From Verrucomicrobiota bacterium (lineage in GTDB: Bacteria > Verrucomicrobiota > Verrucomicrobiia > Limisphaerales > J093), in NCBI GenBank assembly GCA_022710935.1, contig JAKLFY010000042.1, positions 1 to 57,821 on the forward strand: a stretch of 57,821 nt of DNA, written 5' to 3'. A model generated the notes under the pieces. It saw nothing but the letters and a program-made list of their open reading frames with translations, was not told where the DNA came from and ran no database searches. Positions within the stretch are counted from its first letter, which is position 1. Each line of letters begins with the position of its first letter. Positions 7,519 through 18,904 of this stretch are shown in pieces. The position numbers were made by a program, and so were the translations under genes.

Positions 7519-8316
7519 TCAGGGATTCGGTGTCTTGCTCCCGCGGCTGTTTCCTCGGGGCTCGCCGGCAACCGGCAACTCGAAGCCGAAGGCGCGCAGA
7601 AAGAAGGTCCGGGGCGCATCGATTCGGACCGCCCGCCGGGTGAAGGGATCGGCATAAGCGAGGCTCACCGCCCGCAAAGCCAGCGGAAAGTCGTCCGGCA
7701 TCAAGCCGGACTGAGGCGGCCCGTAGAGGGTATCTCCCAGCACTGGCAAACCATCCGCGGCGAGGTGGACGCGGATTTGATGCGTCCGGCCGGTCACGGG
7801 ACGCGCCTCGATCAACGACCAGGTCCCCCTCTGCGCGTCGGTCTTCTGCTGCACGACGCGGAATCGGGTCTCCGCCGATTTGCCATCGCGGCGGCTGACG
7901 ATGACGCGCCCGTGTCTCCGCGGATCGGGGGCCAGAGGCAGGTTGCACACCCAAGCGTCCCGAGCGGGTCGCCCCTGCACGACGGCGAGGTAAGACTTCT
8001 GCATGAGGCGGCTCTCGAACAGCCTGCCCAGGGCATCGAGAGCGCCGCGGCTCTTCGCCAGCAGCAGCACGCCCGTCGTCTCGGCATCGAGGCGATGCGC
8101 ATAGCGCAGGAACTTCAGGTTGCGCGAGCGAACCCAATACGCGCCCGAGGCCAGGCACGAGAGCAACGCCGCCTGCAAGTTGCGTCCGGTGTTCTGCCAA
8201 CTGACGGGCACCAGCATCCAGCCGGCGGCCTTGTCGATCGCCAGCACGGCGCGGTCTTCGTGGAGAATCCGCAGACGCTCACCATTGCTCAGCTCGATGA
8301 AGTCGGTCTTCCGCAT
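7519..8316 (-). CDS. RluA-family pseudouridine synthase
   Basis: 265 residues. The catalytic-Asp motif HRLDAETTGVLLLAKS and the C-terminal motif GRTHQIRVHLAADGLPVLGD identify the RluA/RluD family, which isomerises uridines in rRNA or tRNA. The substrate cannot be told from sequence. No N-terminal S4 domain is present in the chosen frame. I use the ATG at 8316, four bases after the ligA stop and preceded at 15 nt by GGAGG. The in-frame ATG at 8358 overlaps ligA by 38 bp and has no ribosome-binding site. It is probably co-transcribed with ligA. Confidence 0.88.
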   Translation of the reverse strand: MRKTDFIELSNGERLRILHEDRAVLAIDKAAGWMLVPVSWQNTGRNLQAALLSCLASGAYWVRSRNLKFLRYAHRLDAETTGVLLLAKSRGALDALGRLFESRLMQKSYLAVVQGRPARDAWVCNLPLAPDPRRHGRVIVSRRDGKSAETRFRVVQQKTDAQRGTWSLIEARPVTGRTHQIRVHLAADGLPVLGDTLYGPPQSGLMPDDFPLALRAVSLAYADPFTRRAVRIDAPRTFFLRAFGFELPVAGEPRGNSRGSKTPNP

Positions 8317-8320
8317 CTGG

Positions 8321-11502
<3,182 letters not shown>

Positions 11503-11700
11503 GACGGCTGAAAATCACAGCAGAACCGCGCCCGCGGCGGAAGCCCGGAGTTGAACCCGCATCCCGGCATGGGACAACAAGAGCCCGCCCCGTCTCACAG
11601 GGTGGGCATGCGAGAGTCACAGACGAACCAGGAATGTAAAGTCCACCAACGAGTCAACCGGGGCTCGCCAGACAGCGTGGCGTTCGGGCAGACTCATGCC

Positions 11701-12597
11701 GTGCGCGCGCGGTCACGGGACAAATGGAAGAATCTGGCAGGGATTGTTCTGCTGCCATTACTACTCTACGCAATGTTGCGCTGGTTCGAGCACAAGCAGG
11801 TCTATCACCCGACCAGGGAATGGATCGAGACGGGGCGCGCCCTGGGGCGTCCCTGGGAAGACCTGCGCTTGCAGACTGCCGACGGCGTGGAGCTGAGCGC
11901 CTGGTTCTTTGCGGCAAATACGAACTCGCCCCGATCGCACCTGGCATCGGTGATCTGCCACGGCAACGGAGGCAACATCAGCCACCGTCTCGACCTCTGC
12001 GAGGCCCTGCTCGGCACCGGCGTCGCCGTCCTCGCCTTTGACTACCGCGGATACGGAAAGAGCGCCGGACGCCCTGGGGAGGAAGGGACTTACCTCGATG
12101 CCCAGGCCGCCCACGCCTGGTTGAGGAAACGCGGCTTCGCAGGCTCGAACATCATCGCCTTCGGCGAATCGCTCGGGGGGGCCGTTGCAGCCGAATTGGC
12201 CAGGCGCGAGCCGCTGGGTGGGCTCATCCTGCAAAGCACCTTCACGAGCATCCCCGACATCGGCGCCGAACTGTTCCCTTGGCTGCCTGTCCGCTGGATC
12301 GCATCAATCCGCTACGACACGCGCCGCAAGCTGCCCGAGTTGGGCGTTCCCCTGCTGATCATGCACAGCCGCGCGGACCGCCTGATTCCCTTTCACCACG
12401 CGGAGGCAAACTTCGCCGCCGCACGCGACCCCAAGCGCCTCTGGGAAATCGCCGGCGATCACAACGATCCCCTCGACGCCGACCACGCCGGTTTCGTGAA
12501 CGGTGTCGAGACTTTGCTGACAGAGACCTTTCCGGGCGCTGTCTTGCCCGAGCCCGGATGTCAGACTCCGCGAGGCTCTATGAAACATCCGGGCTAA
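11701..12597 (+). CDS. Membrane-anchored alpha/beta hydrolase (BEM46/ABHD-like)
   Basis: About 298 residues from the GTG at 11701. The frame is open further upstream (ATG 11608, TTG 11551), but that part has low-quality sequence and no ribosome-binding site. One N-terminal membrane segment (LAGIVLLPLLLYAML) is followed by an alpha/beta hydrolase fold: oxyanion region CHGNGGN, DYRGYGKS, nucleophile elbow GESLGG (Ser), then the acid in HSRADRLIP and the final His in AGDHNDP. The substrate is unknown. The last 24 residues or so (from FPGAVLPEPG to the end) and the stop codon are encoded by palindromic repeat copy D and are not part of the fold. Confidence 0.8.
   Translation: MRARSRDKWKNLAGIVLLPLLLYAMLRWFEHKQVYHPTREWIETGRALGRPWEDLRLQTADGVELSAWFFAANTNSPRSHLASVICHGNGGNISHRLDLCEALLGTGVAVLAFDYRGYGKSAGRPGEEGTYLDAQAAHAWLRKRGFAGSNIIAFGESLGGAVAAELARREPLGGLILQSTFTSIPDIGAELFPWLPVRWIASIRYDTRRKLPELGVPLLIMHSRADRLIPFHHAEANFAAARDPKRLWEIAGDHNDPLDADHAGFVNGVETLLTETFPGAVLPEPGCQTPRGSMKHPG
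12527..12597. repeat. Palindromic repeat, family 2, copy D
   Basis: The palindrome runs from AGCCCGGATG (12551) to CATCCGGGCT (12595) and is preceded by the arm CCTTTCCGGGCGCTGTCTTG. The same palindrome plus arm, in reverse orientation, occurs at 40614-40684. The hydrolase reading frame runs through the whole repeat and takes its TAA from the distal end (GGGCTAA). Confidence 0.85.
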
Positions 12598-12638
12598 CGC
12601 TGCTTGCCTCGCCCTTTCGGTGGTGTACAACGTTCGCC

Positions 12639-14915
12639 ATGCCAACGACCACAAATACCGAAGCGAAGGTGGATGCGCTTCTGGCGGCGAAACTCGGGCT
12701 CACGGAGGGGGAATACGCCTCGATCTGCAAACTCCTGGGGCGGAATCCGAATTTCACGGAACTCGGGCTCTTTTCCGCCATGTGGTCGGAACACTGCAGC
12801 TACAAGAACTCGCGCAAGCTCTTCCGGCTCTTCCCGACCAGGGGCAAGCAGGTGCTCGTCGGCGCCGGGGAGGAAAACACCGGCGTGGTCGATATCGGAG
12901 ACGGCTTCGGCGTCGCCTTCAAGATCGAGTCCCACAATCATCCTTCCGCGGTCGAGCCCTTCGAGGCCTCGGCCACCGGGATCGGGGGATGTCTGCGCGA
13001 CATCTTCACCATGGGCGCCCGACCCGTCGCCGTCCTGGGCTCCCTCCGCTTCGGCAGTCTGTCCAATGACAAGGTGAAGTACCTGTTCAAAGAAGTCATC
13101 CGCGGACTCGCCCATTATGCGAACCAGGCCGAGGTCAATGCCGTCGGCGGCGAGACCTGCTTCGACGAAAGCTACGAGGGCAATCCGCTCGTCAACGCGT
13201 TCGTCGTCGGGATCGTCGAGCGGAAACACATCGTGCGCGGGACCACCGCCGGCCAGGGGAAAGCGGTCTACTACATCGGCGGAGACACAGGCCGCGATGG
13301 CGTCGGGGGCGCAAGCTTCGCTTCCCAGGAAATCACCGAAGAATCCGCCTCCTCGTCGAGCGCGGTCGCCATCGGCAATCCGGCTCTGGGCCGGCGCCTC
13401 CGGGAAGCCTGCCTCGAACTGATCGAGAAGGGGCTGGTGGCCGGCATGCAGGACATGGGAGCCGCGGGCCTGATCTGCTCGACGTGTGAGACGGCCTCGC
13501 GCGGCGGCACAGGCATCGAGTTCGACGTCGCGTTGATCCCCCAACGCGAACCGAACATGACGCCCTACGAGATCCTCCTCTCCGAATCGCAGGAGCGCAT
13601 GATCGCGATCCTCAACGAAGGAAAGGAAGACGACGCGATCGCGATCCTCAAGAGATGGGACGTCCCCGTTGCGCGGATTGGGTCCGTCACCTTGGACGGC
13701 ATGGTCCGAGTCAAACACAACGGCAAGGTGGTGGCCGAGGTGCCGGCCAAGGCCCTCACCGAGAACGCGCCGCTCTACGATCGCCCGACCCAGGAACCCT
13801 CCTATCTGGGCGAGGCCCAACACCTGGCCGTCGCCGAACTCCCGGCGCCCGCCGATTGCAGTGCCGTGCTGCAAGCGCTCCTTGACTCGCCCACCATCGC
13901 CAGCAAGGAAGCCGCCTACCGCAGCTTCACCTTCCGAGAGAAAGACACCGTTCTGTTGGGCGCCGGATCGGACGCTGCGGTGATCCGGGTCCAAGGCGCC
14001 CGCAAGGCCCTGGCGATGAGCGTGGACTGCAATGGCCGCTATTGCTACCTCAACCCCTATCAGGGCGCCATGCTTGCCGTGGCTGAAGCGGCACGCAATG
14101 TCGTCTGCTCCGGCGCCCGACCGCTTGCCATCACCGACGGCCTCAACTTCGGCAACCCGATGAAGCCGGAGAACTACTGGCAGTTCCAGAAATGCATTGA
14201 AGGGCTCGCCGCGGCTTGCCGCGCTCTCGACACGCCCGTGGTCAGCGGCAATGTGAGCTTCTATAATGAGAACCCCAAAGGCCCCGTCGACCCCACACCC
14301 ATCGTCGGAATGGTGGGGTTGATCGAAGACGCCGAGACCTTCGTCACACAGGAATTCAAGGCGGACGGCAACCTCATTGTGCTGTTGGGCACACCCAAGA
14401 GTCGTCTGGACGGCAGCGAATACCTCCACCTCATCCACGGCCTCAAGAAAGGCAATCCCCAAATCGACATCGACTTCGAGAAGTCGGTCCAGAATGCCTG
14501 CCTCGAGGCTATCCAGACCGGACTGGTCCGGAGCGCCCACGACACGTCCGAAGGCGGTCTCGCCGTCTGCCTGGCCGAATCGTGCATCAGCAATCCGCAA
14601 CAGATGCGCGGCGCCCAGATCGACCTGCAAGCCCTGGGGACAGATGGCAGGCGACTCGATGAAATCCTGTTCGGCGAGAGTCCGTCGCGAATCGTCGTCA
14701 CAGTCGATCCCCAGGATCTCCCCCGACTCGAGGCGATCGCCGCCAAACACTCCGTGCCCTGTTTCAAGCTCGGTTCAGTCGGCGGAGACCGCCTTGTGAT
14801 CCAGCACAACGGCTTGAAGGCGATCGATCTCGCTGTCCAGGCCCTGAGCAACACCTGGCGCGGCTCGATCCCCGCCAAAGCCGGCATGGCGCCTCCGCCG
14901 ACCGCTCGCGCGTAG
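12639..14915 (+). CDS. purL: Phosphoribosylformylglycinamidine synthase subunit PurL
   Basis: 758 residues, the normal length of the small-type PurL that converts FGAR to FGAM in purine synthesis together with PurQ and PurS (neither is in the window). Recognisable segments are SEHCSYKNSR near the N-terminus, IESHNHPSAVEPFEASATGIGG (ATP/metal site), GMQDMGAAGL, and the second half with DTSEGGLAVCLAE. I use the ATG at 12639, which gives the family N-terminus; the frame is open further upstream inside the hydrolase gene. It stands alone, read in the same direction as the hydrolase before it and nuoA after it. Its stop is followed within a few bases by AATGCGGGCTAG, a half-site resembling family 1 repeat ends. 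Confidence 0.96.
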   Translation: MPTTTNTEAKVDALLAAKLGLTEGEYASICKLLGRNPNFTELGLFSAMWSEHCSYKNSRKLFRLFPTRGKQVLVGAGEENTGVVDIGDGFGVAFKIESHNHPSAVEPFEASATGIGGCLRDIFTMGARPVAVLGSLRFGSLSNDKVKYLFKEVIRGLAHYANQAEVNAVGGETCFDESYEGNPLVNAFVVGIVERKHIVRGTTAGQGKAVYYIGGDTGRDGVGGASFASQEITEESASSSSAVAIGNPALGRRLREACLELIEKGLVAGMQDMGAAGLICSTCETASRGGTGIEFDVALIPQREPNMTPYEILLSESQERMIAILNEGKEDDAIAILKRWDVPVARIGSVTLDGMVRVKHNGKVVAEVPAKALTENAPLYDRPTQEPSYLGEAQHLAVAELPAPADCSAVLQALLDSPTIASKEAAYRSFTFREKDTVLLGAGSDAAVIRVQGARKALAMSVDCNGRYCYLNPYQGAMLAVAEAARNVVCSGARPLAITDGLNFGNPMKPENYWQFQKCIEGLAAACRALDTPVVSGNVSFYNENPKGPVDPTPIVGMVGLIEDAETFVTQEFKADGNLIVLLGTPKSRLDGSEYLHLIHGLKKGNPQIDIDFEKSVQNACLEAIQTGLVRSAHDTSEGGLAVCLAESCISNPQQMRGAQIDLQALGTDGRRLDEILFGESPSRIVVTVDPQDLPRLEAIAAKHSVPCFKLGSVGGDRLVIQHNGLKAIDLAVQALSNTWRGSIPAKAGMAPPPTARA

Positions 14916-14940
14916 CGAATGCGGGCTAGGGCCTGCGCGT

Positions 14941-14974
14941 CCGTTTGCCCTTGTCAACGGGCGGGGGTCTTTTT
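14941..14974 (+). terminator. Possible terminator after purL
   Basis: GCCC (14947-14950) and GGGC (14959-14962), or alternatively CCGTT and AACGG just outside, can pair around a short loop. A run of G and then TCTTTTT follows. The stem is short, so this is a weak candidate. Confidence 0.35.
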
Positions 14975-14985
14975 AGCGTTGGCAC

Positions 14986-15375
14986 ATGGATTCGCAGTTG
15001 TCCCAATACCTGCCGGTCTTGATGCTGGCCGTCGTGGCTGTCGCAGCCACCGCCGGCATGATGATCTTGTCGATGGTGCTGGGCAAACTGGGGAAACGGT
15101 CCAAGGCCAAAGACACCGCCTACGAATGCGGCATGATCCCCGTGGGGAATCCGAATCCGCGGCTCTCGATGCGGTTCTATCTCGTGGCCATGCTGTTCAT
15201 CCTGTTCGATATCGAGGTGGTTTTTCTCTATCCCTGGGCGGTCGTTTACCGCCGCTTCCTCGAGCATCCGGCCACGGCGAACCTGATCCTCTTCTCGATG
15301 GTCTCCTTTCTCGGCGTGCTCCTGGTGGGATATCTCTACGCCTTGAAGAAGCGGGCGTTCGAGTGGCGGAACTGA
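14986..15375 (+). CDS. nuoA: NADH-quinone oxidoreductase subunit A
   Basis: 129 residues with three membrane segments (about 10-32, 64-86, 97-117) and the family signature between the first two: KDTAYECGMIPVGNPNPRLSMRFYLVAMLFILFDIEVVFLYPW. NuoA/NdhC is a small membrane subunit of respiratory complex I. Unusually it stands alone: nuoB and the rest of the operon do not follow, and the next gene is a convergent glycosidase-like gene 42 bp away. It may be an extra or relocated copy. Confidence 0.94.
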   Translation: MDSQLSQYLPVLMLAVVAVAATAGMMILSMVLGKLGKRSKAKDTAYECGMIPVGNPNPRLSMRFYLVAMLFILFDIEVVFLYPWAVVYRRFLEHPATANLILFSMVSFLGVLLVGYLYALKKRAFEWRN

Positions 15376-15417
15376 CGACCTGAAGTCCCCCGCACCAATC
15401 CCAACCCCGCCCTGGAT

Positions 15418-16419
15418 TCACTGCCGCGGTGCGGTCAGTTCGCGCAGGGCGGCATAAAACACCGGATCATCCGCGCCACCATCGAAGCGGAATGGGAACG
15501 TCTGGTTCTTCTTCCGCAGCATGAGGCCGTAACCGGCCCCGCATTCGATGCTCGCGCGCAAGGCCGCGACTGCCATCGAGCCGGTCTTGTCGTCCTCGTT
15601 GCACACGACGGGCTTGCCAAACCGCTTGAGATCACCGATCCGAGCCCGCACCTGTTCCACCGGGGTGTTGTTCCAATGGGGCAGCAGGAAATCCGCAGCC
15701 TCGGCGACCTCCGGGTGGACTTTGCCATCCCCGTACCCGCTCGAGGAAACCAGCAGGCCGGGCGCGGTTGCTTGTGCGAGCCGGATCAGGCCGGCCTGGC
15801 CCTTCGGATTCCGGATCACCGGGTGAACAAAGCCGCCGTGCGGGTACTCGTTGGCAATCTCGAGAACGACGTTCCTGAAACCGCGCTCCCTCACCCAACG
15901 CGCCGCATTCGACACTCCCGCGTGCACCGCGGCCTCGTCGCGCAGGATCGCCGACTGGCGCTGGTAGAAGAGGCCGAGGATGACAACCAGCCCATGACGG
16001 TCGCAGGCCCCGATGACGCGCTCGACCCGCGCCAGATAGGCTGAACGCAGACCGCCGTCCGGCTCGAACGCCGAATTGACAGCCCCTTCGTAACCGGGCA
16101 TGCCGCCCTGCAAACACAAGGTAAAGGCGTTCACGCCCTGAGCCGCGTAATCCGGTATGCGCGCGATGAACCGATCCGTGTTCGCTCGAGGATCGAACTC
16201 GGGCTTCTTGCGATCCTCGAATGTGGCATTGACCATGCGCACGTTCATCAACAGCCCCTCGGCGGCGCTGCCGGGATTGGTCGGGCGACCGTTGATCATC
16301 CAGATCCCCTCCCGCAAGCTGATCCCCGTTCGAACAAGGTCAGCCCCCCGCGCATGACTGGAAATCGCAATCACTGCCAACACCAGGCAGACCAGCGAGA
16401 CGATCGATTTCGCATTCAT
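15418..16419 (-). CDS. Secreted glycoside-hydrolase-like TIM-barrel protein
   Basis: 333 residues with an N-terminal signal peptide (SIVSLVCLVLAVIAISSHARGA). The fold pattern is that of clan GH-A cellulase-like (beta/alpha)8 barrels: LCLQGGMPG, VILGLFYQRQ, then VVLEIANEYPHGG with an N-E pair where GH-A enzymes carry the acid/base, and KPVVCNEDDKTG where the nucleophile Glu would lie. I cannot assign a GH family or substrate. It could also be a non-catalytic relative. The stop converges on nuoA. Confidence 0.72.
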   Translation of the reverse strand: MNAKSIVSLVCLVLAVIAISSHARGADLVRTGISLREGIWMINGRPTNPGSAAEGLLMNVRMVNATFEDRKKPEFDPRANTDRFIARIPDYAAQGVNAFTLCLQGGMPGYEGAVNSAFEPDGGLRSAYLARVERVIGACDRHGLVVILGLFYQRQSAILRDEAAVHAGVSNAARWVRERGFRNVVLEIANEYPHGGFVHPVIRNPKGQAGLIRLAQATAPGLLVSSSGYGDGKVHPEVAEAADFLLPHWNNTPVEQVRARIGDLKRFGKPVVCNEDDKTGSMAVAALRASIECGAGYGLMLRKKNQTFPFRFDGGADDPVFYAALRELTAPRQ

Positions 16420-16621
16420 GGTTTCCAGAGATCATAGGCAGCCAACCGTCTCCCCGCAAAGCCCCAAATCCAGAACCTCCCCACCACGTCTCACCCTTCT
16501 CGTCACCCCACGACATTCACCTGCAAATCCCGCATCGTCGCCAACTCCCCCAGCGCTGCCAAACCCCGCGGGAACAGACGTGACTTCCGGGGCGGGCGAG
16601 GCCAACATTCCGCTTTCGTTC

Positions 16622-18040
16622 ATGAGAAAGATATCGTCGACGGTGGCCCGGTCGGGCCGGTTCGCACGCGGGCCGGCGGCCGAGGTGGCCGCGTTTTCGG
16701 AATCCGTTTCGTTCGATTGGCGGCTGTGGCGGCATGACATTGCCGGGTCGATGGCGCACGCGGCGATGTTGCATCGCGCCGGGCTGCTGACCCGGACTGA
16801 ACTGAAGTCCATTCTGGGCGGCCTGACGGCGATCGGGCGCGAGATTGCCGCGGGCACATTCCGCTGGCGCCCGGAACTCGAGGATGTGCATATGAACATC
16901 GAGGCGGAGCTGACGTGCCGCGTGGCGGCGGGGGCGAAGCTGCACACCGGGCGATCGCGAAACGACCAGATCGCGCTCGATCTGCGGCTCTGGCTGCGTG
17001 ACGAGACGATCGCCGTGGGACAGGATCTGCGCACGTTGCAGAAGGCGCTTGTTGCGCTGGCCGAGGCGAATGTCGCGGTTGTCATGCCCGGCTACACTCA
17101 TCTGCAGCGGGCGCAGCCGGTCTTCTTCGCGCATCACGCGCTGGCTTACGTCGAGATGTTCGATCGGGATCATGACCGGCTGGGAGACAGTTACGACCGG
17201 CTGGGGGTGTGTCCGCTGGGGAGCGGGGCTTTGGCGGGCAGTACCCTGCCCCTCGACCGGGCATTCGTGGCCCGGCAGCTCGGATTCGTCGATGGCCGCG
17301 GGCGTCCGCGGCTCACGGAGAACTCGATGGATGCGGTGAGCGACCGCGATTTCGCGATCGAGTTCTGCGCGATTTGCGCGCTGATTGGCGTTCACTTGAG
17401 CCGGTTGGCGGAGGACATGATCCTGTGGGCGAGCGCCGAGTTTGGGTTTATCCGGATCGGCGACGCCTACACCACCGGGTCGTCGCTGATGCCCCAGAAG
17501 AAAAACCCGGATGTGGCCGAGCTGACGCGCGGGAAGAGCGGGCGGGTGATTGGAAATCTCATGTCGCTTTTGACGCTCTTGAAAGGACTGCCTTTGACGT
17601 ACAATCGGGATTTGCAGGAGGACAAGGAGCGGTTGTTCGACACGGCCGACACGGTCCGGGCCTGTCTGCGAGTGATGGCCGGGATGTTGTCGGACACCAC
17701 GATCCACGCGGGGGCGTGCCGCGCCGCGGCGGAGGATCCTCAGCTTCTGGCGACCGATTTAGCCGATGACCTGGTGCGTCAAGGCGTGCCGTTCCGCGAG
17801 GCGCATCACCTGGTGGGAGCGGCGGTGGCCCACGCGGAAAAGGCGGGCAAGCGGCTTGACGATCTGACGATCGAGGAATGGCGCCGGGTTTCGGCGAAAT
17901 TCGGATCGAAGGCCTCTGGGGTGTTCGATCTGGACCGCGCGATGCGAAGGCGCGCGCTCCCCGGCGCGCCCAGCCCGCGCGAGGTGCGGCGGCAATTGGC
18001 GCGGTGGCGTCGGGTGGTGGGCAATCCGGAGCTTCCATGA
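16622..18040 (+). CDS. argH: Argininosuccinate lyase
   Basis: 472 residues. ArgH splits argininosuccinate to arginine and fumarate. The fumarase/aspartase-superfamily signature GSSLMPQKKNPD carries the catalytic Ser loop. HTGRSRNDQIALD and MPGYTHLQRAQPVFFAHH are typical ArgH segments. The ATG at 16622 gives the usual start; the frame is open upstream to 16418, but that part is proline-rich noise. Its TGA overlaps the ATG of the NusG-like gene (ATGA), so the two are translationally coupled. Confidence 0.96.
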   Translation: MRKISSTVARSGRFARGPAAEVAAFSESVSFDWRLWRHDIAGSMAHAAMLHRAGLLTRTELKSILGGLTAIGREIAAGTFRWRPELEDVHMNIEAELTCRVAAGAKLHTGRSRNDQIALDLRLWLRDETIAVGQDLRTLQKALVALAEANVAVVMPGYTHLQRAQPVFFAHHALAYVEMFDRDHDRLGDSYDRLGVCPLGSGALAGSTLPLDRAFVARQLGFVDGRGRPRLTENSMDAVSDRDFAIEFCAICALIGVHLSRLAEDMILWASAEFGFIRIGDAYTTGSSLMPQKKNPDVAELTRGKSGRVIGNLMSLLTLLKGLPLTYNRDLQEDKERLFDTADTVRACLRVMAGMLSDTTIHAGACRAAAEDPQLLATDLADDLVRQGVPFREAHHLVGAAVAHAEKAGKRLDDLTIEEWRRVSAKFGSKASGVFDLDRAMRRRALPGAPSPREVRRQLARWRRVVGNPELP

Positions 18041-18525
18041 GCGATCCGATCTGGTTTGTGGCGCACACGCGTCCGCGGTGCGAGAAGAAGCTGGTGCAGT
18101 ATTGCGAGCGTGAGGGATTATCCACCACGCTGCCCTGTTACCGGAGCGTGAAGAAGTACCGGGGCAAGAAGGTGGTCTTTTACAAGCCGCTGTTTCCCGG
18201 CTACGTCTTCCTGCAGATCCAGCCCACCGAGCGGCAGACGGTTTACCAGAGCGATCACGTGGCCAACCTGCTCGATGTGCCGGACCAGGGAGAGTTCGCG
18301 GCGCAATTGGAGGATATTCTCCAGGCCCTCGAGACCGACGTCGAGGTGCGGTTGGCCCCGACGATCGGTCCCGGCGTGAAGGTGCGGATCAAGTCGGGTC
18401 CGCTTCAGGGGATGGCCGCCTGGGTCGAGAGCCGGTCGGGAATGACGGAGGCGCTGCTGCGTCTGGACTTCATCGGCCAGGCTGCGGCCATCAAGGTGGA
18501 TGCGACCCAACTCGAACTGATCTGA
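18037..18525 (+). CDS. NusG-like transcription antitermination factor
   Basis: 162 residues. The NGN domain covers about residues 5-105 (WFVAHTRPRCEKKLVQYCER, then PLFPGYVFLQ) and a C-terminal KOW segment starts at PGVKVRIKSGPLQGMAAWVES. Proteins of this size and order are specialised NusG paralogues (RfaH/UpxY/LoaP-like) that let RNA polymerase read through long or structured operons. Its start overlaps the argH stop. Downstream, after a 379-bp GC-rich spacer with hairpins, come an alginate-export-type barrel and a PaaK-like ligase, which are plausible targets. This is inference. It could also be the general NusG, though secE/rplK are absent. Confidence 0.85.
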   Translation: MSDPIWFVAHTRPRCEKKLVQYCEREGLSTTLPCYRSVKKYRGKKVVFYKPLFPGYVFLQIQPTERQTVYQSDHVANLLDVPDQGEFAAQLEDILQALETDVEVRLAPTIGPGVKVRIKSGPLQGMAAWVESRSGMTEALLRLDFIGQAAAIKVDATQLELI

Positions 18526-18904
18526 CGTGCATCGGTCCGTCGTTTGGAGCCGGGTTCGCGATGGTCAAGACCTTGCGGACATGCGGGCCGGGAGAGGCCG
18601 CGCGGCGGGACGACACACTGCGAGGCGCGACGCGGCTTTGGGAACACTTCGGTTGCCGGGAACACTTCTGTGCTTGCATTGGTGCGCGGTCTTTGGTGAA
18701 TTCCCCAACGTGCAACCCGCGGAGAATTGTGAGGCTTCCGCTTTGTCTGGCGGCCACGGCCTCGGGAAACACCTCTCGCCTGCTCGCGCTCGCCGCGGGC
18801 GCGCAATTCCGTCAGCCGCCCCGCGGCGGCCCGCGGCGGCGCCAAGCATCCCATGTCGATTGCGGTGCTAATCGGTTCCAATCAAACCTCAACCCACACC
18901 CCAC
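18526..18904 (+). other. Long structured spacer between the NusG-like gene and the porin gene
   Basis: 379 bp without a supportable gene. It contains GGGAACACTTC twice (about 18651 and 18669), a related GGGAAACACCTC near 18765, and a very GC-rich self-complementary run near 18815-18843 (GCCGCCCCGCGGCGGCCCGC and continuation) able to form a strong hairpin. This could be an untranslated leader or a terminator/antiterminator region for the porin gene. Confidence 0.45.

Noticed and set aside
12594-14750. 718-codon open frame antisense to purL
   Set aside because: It mirrors a perfectly conserved purL on the other strand; long antisense frames are expected at this GC content. No family resemblance of its own.
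14986-15000. TGGCAC at the nuoA start as a sigma54 promoter
   Set aside because: The spacing and the second element (TTGCA-like) do not fit, and it overlaps the start codon.
16517-17707. 396-codon minus-strand frame
   Set aside because: Antisense shadow of argH.
18405-18881. 158-codon minus-strand frame in the spacer before the porin gene
   Set aside because: Arg/Pro-rich composition, no start site support and overlap with the NusG-like gene; looks like GC noise.
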